Source of the DNA: Jimgerdemannia flammicorona
Lineage: Eukaryota; Mucoromycota; Endogonomycetes; Endogonales; Endogonaceae
Reading direction: 5' to 3'
Assembly: GCA_003990745.1 (NCBI GenBank)
Contig: RBNI01007201.1
Span: forward strand, 1-10,549
Length of the DNA: 10,549 nt
A model generated the notes under the pieces. That model ran no database searches, was not told the origin of the DNA, and saw only the letters and a program-made list of their open reading frames with translations. This document shows, piece by piece, positions 6,601-10,549 of the stretch; the first letter of the stretch is position 1; each line of letters begins with the position of its first letter. The position numbers and the translations under genes were made by a program.

Positions 6601-9108
6601 CTCGAGCTCTTCGTCATCACGCGCCTCCACCTCCTCCGACGTGTCCGCCTTCTCACGTTCCTCGGCTGGATTCGCCGACCCCGTCACTATTCCTATTGTC
6701 ATTGGCAAGGGCGCCGCCGCTACCACCGCCATCGCCATCTCAACCACAACGTCAAGGTCGTCGCCTCCCCGAATGGACTCTATGACAAACGGGTCGTTGC
6801 CGTCGCTTGTTGCCGATGCGTCTGGTGAAAGCCTTGGCTCGTCGGTCGATGAGCGCAGTATCAAGCATCGCAGTTTAGGCGATCTAATGGAGTGGAAGAG
6901 GCTCAAGGAGGAGGATAACGAGGATGGAGATGACGAGGGCGAGGACGATGCCGATGGCTCAGACGTCAAGATCGTCGAGTGCGAGGAGGGTGACATGTTT
7001 AGCACGGTAGGTATCGGTTCGTTGATGAATGCTCGCTTGTTCTTTTGTTCGGATTGATGCTAATGATTGTTTATCGCCCTCTTCCTCTTCCCTTTCTTCG
7101 CCACGGATGCAGAACAAACGCTACACCTACACCGAGGGTTCTATAAGCAAACTTGAACTCGAGGCGCTCCGACGCCGGGACTTCCTGCTTGAGCTGCCTG
7201 GTCGCCAGTCCAACGGGTTCGAAAAAACCCTGCTGGAGTCGTTCGACAGGATAGTCGATAGCAAGAGGGTACGTAATCATGTCGGTTTTCTTCACACTTC
7301 GCCGTGCCACATACTGCCTTACACTTATTCCTGAATTATGTCGTCATTCAGCCCAAGGGCTACGTCGAGCGCCGCCGTTCCAAGGTCGTCCACGCCTCGG
7401 CTACCATCGAAGAGGACGTTGCCGTCACGAACGAGAGCCACACCTCCGTCCACTCAAGGTACCCGACAGAGCGGCCCTTTAACAGTACCGATAGCATCGG
7501 CGGCGAGCATGGGCCTTCATGGAAGGTCGCACAGGACGCTCAGCGCGGCGGAGTACGTCTCACTTCTTATTGTGTTTCGCGGGCTTGTTTTGTTCGAGTA
7601 AGGACATTTGACTCATGTTTGTCGTTACAATAGACCTTCACAAAGAGCAGGCGTGTACCGGCGTCTAAGGCCCCTGCGGTGAAACCCGCCACTGTCAAGT
7701 CCAACGAGCCCGCTGGGAGGTTGTATGTTAAGGTCATGCGAGTGGCCGATATTGGCGTGCCAATGCCGAAGGGTAAGTGGCAAATCTTTTTTTAAATGTA
7801 CAATGTTGATAACCGTCAACTATTGATTTCTAAACGGTTATATACATCATGGATCGTGTAGACCCCACGTTCGTGCGATGTGTCCTCAACGACGGCCGGT
7901 ACGAGCATTTCTCGAGGTATACCCAGCTCGGCAGGAACGTCGGCATCGAGCAAGAATTCCAGATGTGAGTACCACTTCCATCTTCCATAACCAGCAAGCG
8001 ATCTCGTACAAATGCTAACCTCAATCCCTCCCATTCGTCGATCTAGTGTCACCCGCCCCGATTCCGAGTTCACCTTGTCGCTTAACGTCCGCACCGACCA
8101 GAAGCAGCAAACAAAGCTCAAGCGTGTCTTCTCGTCGGTCCGCCGCACCACTGAACCCCTCGCTGCCTACCTTAGCAAGGACGACGGCTCCCTCGGCCAG
8201 ACTCATATCGCCCTCAAGGACATCATCGGCGACTGCCGCTTAAAGGCCTGCGAGGCTACTTTTGCTTGCATCAACGACTGGCACGTTCAGGCCGGCTCTA
8301 GGAGGGGAAGCGCCGCTAATCTGAGAAAGAGCAAAGAAGTCATGGTCGGGAAAATGACCCTGCAGATGTTCTATTTGCCGGCTGCTGAGGGACAGGTACT
8401 TGTATGGGAGGTTGGTCGTGGGGGGGGGGCCTCGCAAATGAATGATCTTTGTTCTCACGATGCATTTTGGTTTGTAGGTTTCTATCCCCCAAAGTCTTGA
8501 TGAGTGCAAGGAGGCCTTGAGCGTCCGTGAATGGCATCAGAACTGCTGGCACGCCGGTCACATGTCGCAGATGGGTGGTGACTTGAACGTAAGTCCTTCA
8601 CAAAATCTGACCTCTTATCGCACTATATAAATCCTGTTCCCATCTCTAATGTTCTCTACCAATCAATCACTTTTACTAGTTCTGGCGCCGCCGTCACTAC
8701 CGCCTTGTTGGCTCTCGGCTCCTCGGCTACCACGACCAACACCATACCCCCCGGGCGGCGATCGACCTCTCCAAGGCGATCCGGCTGACGTCAGACAACC
8801 AGGTGATTGTTGGTTCGGCGAACGCGGTGAAGGCGATGAACGGGTCTGGTGCCGGCTCTCCGCGACGGGTATCGATCGTTTCGATCTCGCCTTCGGTTGC
8901 CGTGTCCGTGCACGAGATCGACGAGGACTTGTTCTGTAATGTCAAACGCAGCTTCCGCGTAACCTTCTACAACGGCGAGAAGATTGACTTCTTCTGCGAC
9001 ACCGACGAAGAGTGGCACAAGTGGGTTGGCGTCCTCAGCGGCGTTATCGGAAAGGTTCCCGTCTGGCCCGAGTGGCTGAAGGAGGGAAGGGAGGATATCG
9101 AAGTGTAA
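3546..9108 (+). CDS. Ankyrin-repeat protein with C-terminal anillin-homology and PH domains (Bud4/Mid2/anillin-like cytokinesis scaffold)
   Basis: Predicted exons are 3546-3947, 4049-7006, 7113-7268, 7352-7552, 7634-7772, 7862-7964, 8047-8395, 8478-8588 and 8680-9108 (stop TAA): 4848 nt, 1615 residues, open throughout. Residues about 43-200 are ankyrin-like: WFRAVHDADVQLL (43-55), VVQFLIEA (about 128-135), then a canonical repeat with TALHLAS (151-157) and LLTHGANP (168-175). Residues about 200-1170 are low complexity: Ser/Pro/Thr-rich, with an acidic block at about 569-625. Residues about 1264-1430 match the C2-like anillin-homology domain (GRLYVKVMRVADI; RCVLNDG; EFTLSLNV). Then come IPQSLDECKEA and a PH domain (about 1459-1600) with WHAGHMSQMGGD, FWRRRHYRL, FFCDTDEEW, the PH Trp W1588 and a VWPEWL tail. 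Family members anchor septins and the actomyosin ring to membrane at division sites. ATG 3546 has A at -3 and G at +4; ATG 3594 (ACCATGA, residue 17) is a good alternative. The family call is firm for the C-terminus. The cellular role is inferred, and the ankyrin part is not expected from yeast Bud4. Confidence 0.9.
3948..8679 (+). other. Eight spliceosomal introns of the ankyrin/anillin-like gene
   Basis: Introns are 3948-4048, 7007-7112, 7269-7351, 7553-7633, 7773-7861, 7965-8046, 8396-8477 and 8589-8679, of 101, 106, 83, 81, 89, 82, 82 and 91 bases. Donors are GTGAGT, GTAGGT, GTACGT, GTACGT, GTAAGT, GTGAGT, GTACTT and GTAAGT; all acceptors are YAG. Branch-site candidates include GCTAATG in introns 1 and 2 and TGCTAACC in intron 6. 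All are phase 0 except intron 5 (phase 1) and intron 6 (phase 2). Intron 2 could also use GTATCG at 7011, but that breaks the frame. Most introns lie in the conserved C-terminal part, while nearly the whole disordered middle sits in one 2958-base exon. The joins were chosen because they restore continuous anillin-homology and PH sequence; transcripts were not available. Confidence 0.85.
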
Positions 9109-9243
9109 GCGGGGATGAGGCGTGAGATTCTGTCCTGCGGACTATTTTGCTTTATTGTTGTGTATCTTGTTAAATTGTCGTTCCGCCTTCCATCCCTGTC
9201 AAAATACTCGGATCGTAATAATTGTGCTCGTACCGTATTCGTA

Positions 9244-9322
9244 TGTATAGAACTTGTACTGTAGTTACTGTAACATAATTGTATTGTGCTTGTGTATTGT
9301 GTTTTTGTATTCTGTTTTTGTA
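9244..9322 (+). promoter_or_regulatory. TGTA-rich 3' UTR block
   Basis: Eight TGTA tetramers start at 9244, 9255, 9260, 9269, 9280, 9293, 9306 and 9319, the last four spaced 13 bases apart in imperfect repeats of TTGTATTNTGTTT. UGUA is the element bound by the CFIm25 subunit in animals and part of Puf-family sites. The block lies 135-215 bases after the stop codon, upstream of AATAAA, which fits a 3' end processing enhancer. A plain T-rich repeat expansion is the alternative. Confidence 0.4.
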
Positions 9323-9344
9323 TTTTGTTTTGGGTACTAGCTCT

Positions 9345-9365
9345 AAAACCAGCAAAGCTGGTTTT
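9345..9365 (+). repeat. Perfect 9-bp hairpin in the 3' UTR
   Basis: AAAACCAGC (9345-9353) and GCTGGTTTT (9357-9365) are exact complements around an AAA loop. The hairpin sits between the TGTA block and the AATAAA signal. It looks like a bacterial intrinsic terminator, but the setting is eukaryotic, so a role in RNA stability or 3' end formation is more likely if it has one. Confidence 0.5.
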
Positions 9366-9397
9366 GTATTATTTGCCTATGCACCCCCGCATTCTCA

Positions 9398-9403
9398 AAT
9401 AAA
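9398..9403 (+). terminator. Polyadenylation signal AATAAA
   Basis: Canonical AATAAA, 290 bases after the TAA at 9106-9108. It follows the TGTA/T-rich region and is the only exact AATAAA seen close after the stop. Cleavage would be expected 10-30 bases downstream, near 9415-9435. Confidence 0.5.
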
Positions 9404-9429
9404 TAACTCGTAAATACTGATTGAACCAA

Positions 9430-9823
9430 ATAATTATTCTTCAAACATCTTCGCTTCCTTTGACACGTTCCGACTCGCAACTTCACCGCTGCACACCATC
9501 TTGACGCCGACACCAAGATATGAATCTTCCCATCCACCTCCACCCATTTGCATCCCTCTCTCCCTCATTACACACGCATCCGCTTCGGCCTGCGTGCGCA
9601 CTCACACTTCGCAGACTCGTCGGTCCGGTCTTGCTCGCGCGATCCATGCTCACGAAGCCGATTGACGAACTGGTTTCCCACCCTTGACTACTCGCTCTCC
9701 TTTTTCCTTTCTTTTCTTCCTTGACTTCAACCCACAAACCGTATGTGCGCGCCAGTTCTCCCTGCCACGTCCACCCCATAGCCCACTTCCCCCAACCCAT
9801 CAGTCCGATCGCTTCCTCCCATC
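9430..9823. other. Pyrimidine-rich intergenic stretch, possible promoter or leader
   Basis: C/T-rich on the plus strand, especially 9691-9725, as is common just upstream of fungal start codons. It includes a 13-codon upstream frame (9646-9687, starting MLTKPIDELV) and GTATGT at 9741, which could be a leader-intron donor. No TATA box is apparent. Confidence 0.35.
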
Positions 9824-10042
9824 ATGGCGTCCACCACGGTTTGCGTCTCCCTCCCTAGGGCCGCCTTGGTGGGGGTCGCAAGATGGCTAGATGCGCGGAA
9901 TGACTTGACTTGTGATCTTACAACTAGCGACCGAAAACAAAGCTTTTGTTTGGGGGGGGAAGCTCTTCGTATCAAATACCCCCCCCCCCAAATATTTGAC
10001 GAGTTCGCATTGGTTGTCGAGACAGCCAAGGTAATTGCGTAG
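9824..10042 (+). CDS. Possible 5' part of a downstream gene, unidentified
   Basis: ATG at 9824 has a strong context (ATCATGGCG) after a pyrimidine-rich stretch (about 9540-9820) like a fungal promoter or leader. The frame reads MASTTVCVSLPRAALV and runs 72 codons to TAG at 10040-10042. Its end (IFDEFALVVETAK, to 10030) has the codon bias of the main gene, and GTAATT at 10031 could be a donor. The part between, over homopolymer G and C runs, does not look like a conserved protein. An intron from 9839 to 9927 (89 bases) is possible but would need a weak GTTTGC donor and would change the frame. No family is recognised. Confidence 0.25.
   Translation: MASTTVCVSLPRAALVGVARWLDARNDLTCDLTTSDRKQSFCLGGEALRIKYPPPQIFDEFALVVETAKVIA
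9949..9992 (+). repeat. Poly-G/poly-C inverted repeat
   Basis: TTTGGGGGGGG (9949-9959) can pair with CCCCCCCCAAA (9982-9992) around a 22-base loop, an 11-bp stem. The runs are 8 G (9952-9959) and 11 C (9979-9989). They fall inside the open frame at 9824, where length changes would shift the frame. Confidence 0.6.
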
Positions 10043-10048
10043 GAATAA

Positions 10049-10249
10049 AAAAAGAGCGCACAACACCATTACACCATCATCAAGCCAGGGTGGTACTTCC
10101 TCCCCTCCAACGAACGCTTCGAGATCGCCTGGTTAAAATTTCAGGTTCCTTGCTTCCTTTTTCAGATATTCCATGTAATTATCGTCCGTCGATATCTGGT
10201 CCGATCATCCAGTAAGGCGGTTTTCTGCGCGATTATGCAAGTGCATTGA
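10049..10249 (+). pseudogene. Coding-like stretch in the same frame as the ORF at 9824, unidentified
   Basis: After stops TAG (10040) and TAA (10046), the same frame reopens and runs to TGA at 10247-10249. Positions 10067-10144 encode HYTIIKPGWYFLPSNERF followed by EIAWLKFQ, using mainly C/G-ending codons as in the main gene, so this part looks truly translated or recently so. No AG supports an intron of normal size that would skip the stops and keep this stretch in frame. It may be an exon with an unresolved start, or a relic broken by nonsense changes. AG acceptor-like ends lie at 10144 and 10165. No family is recognised. Confidence 0.25.
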
Positions 10250-10536
10250 CAAATCGTTTCTGCATGCATGCCGAACCAACCAAATCCGTTAACTTTCTTT
10301 TCTTTTTTTCGGGGTTTCTTTTTCGTCACCCGCGTTACATTCTCCGACGTAAGTACAAACACTAGTATCAACTCGGCAACGTCTATGCCAACTATGCACT
10401 GTGACATCTCAAAGGGGCAATGTCCATTCACGGTCTCGACCGAGAACCAAAGCATTTAGCGAAATGGATGGATGGGAAACCGCAAACAAAGAGGTATAGA
10501 ACACGTGTTATGCGTACTACAATTCAGCGGAAAGCA
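10250..10536. other. 3' flank of the window, no supported gene
   Basis: A 63-codon frame (10268-10459) has no recognisable domain and a T-rich low-complexity start. GTAAGT at 10350 is a donor-like hexamer with no clear exon before it. A perfect 10-base palindrome AACACGTGTT lies at 10500-10509. If the fragment at 10049 belongs to a real gene, later exons could be in or beyond this stretch. Confidence 0.4.
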
Positions 10537-10549
10537 AAAAAAAAAAAAA
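10537..10549 (+). repeat. Terminal run of A
   Basis: A run of about 13 A closes the window after AGCGGAAAGC. No poly(A) signal sits just upstream, so it looks like genomic low complexity or a contig edge rather than a transcript tail. Confidence 0.6.

Noticed and set aside
6451..7005. 184-codon minus-strand ORF inside exon 2
   Set aside because: Shadow of the Ser/Pro and acidic coding sequence, with no start context or splicing of its own.
9345..9365. Bacterial-type intrinsic terminator
   Set aside because: The hairpin is perfect, but the surrounding gene has spliceosomal introns and a eukaryotic poly(A) signal, so a rho-independent terminator is not expected.
9483..9800. 105-codon minus-strand ORF
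   Set aside because: It is the complement of a C/T-rich tract, giving Gly/Trp/Lys-rich low-complexity protein with no recognised family.
1..10549. CRISPR array, phage or bacterial defence system
   Set aside because: No regularly spaced repeats beyond two-copy duplications, no bacterial operon structure, and the only clear gene is intron-rich and eukaryotic.

Overview
The window looks like nuclear DNA from a fungus. The evidence is one long gene with short GT-AG introns (81-106 bases), clear CTAAC/CTAAT-type branch sites, codons biased to C or G in the third position, a TATA box and an AATAAA signal. Its product is a fungal/animal cytokinesis scaffold type. I cannot place the organism more closely; an early-diverging (mucoromycete-type) fungus is a guess. 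The window starts in a homopurine G run and ends in a run of A, so it may be a contig bounded by low-complexity sequence.

Layout. Positions 1 to about 2850 hold no gene I can support. They contain two short tandem duplications (43-base and 22-base periods) and several hairpin-forming inverted repeats. About 2850-3545 is the promoter and leader of the main gene: a CRE-like site, two forkhead-type GTAAACA sites, an inverted CCAAT box, an E-box and a TATA box, then a leader of roughly 250 bases with an upstream ATG overlapping the main start.

Positions 3546-9108 (+) are one nine-exon gene encoding about 1615 residues. It has N-terminal ankyrin repeats, a disordered Ser/Pro/acidic middle of about 950 residues, and a C-terminal anillin-homology (C2-like) plus PH module of the kind found in anillin, Bud4 and Mid2. 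The reading frame stays open across all eight predicted introns. Two forkhead sites in the promoter fit the known G2/M forkhead control of yeast BUD4 and fission yeast mid2, although that comparison is inference.

Positions 9109 to about 9410 are the 3' UTR and 3' end region, with a dense TGTA cluster, a perfect 9-bp hairpin and AATAAA. Positions 9430-9823 are pyrimidine-rich and may be the promoter of a further plus-strand gene. An ATG at 9824 opens a reading frame that is broken by two stops near 10040-10048. It then reopens in the same frame with a strongly coding-like stretch (10067-10144). This is either a gene whose structure I cannot resolve or a decayed pseudogene.
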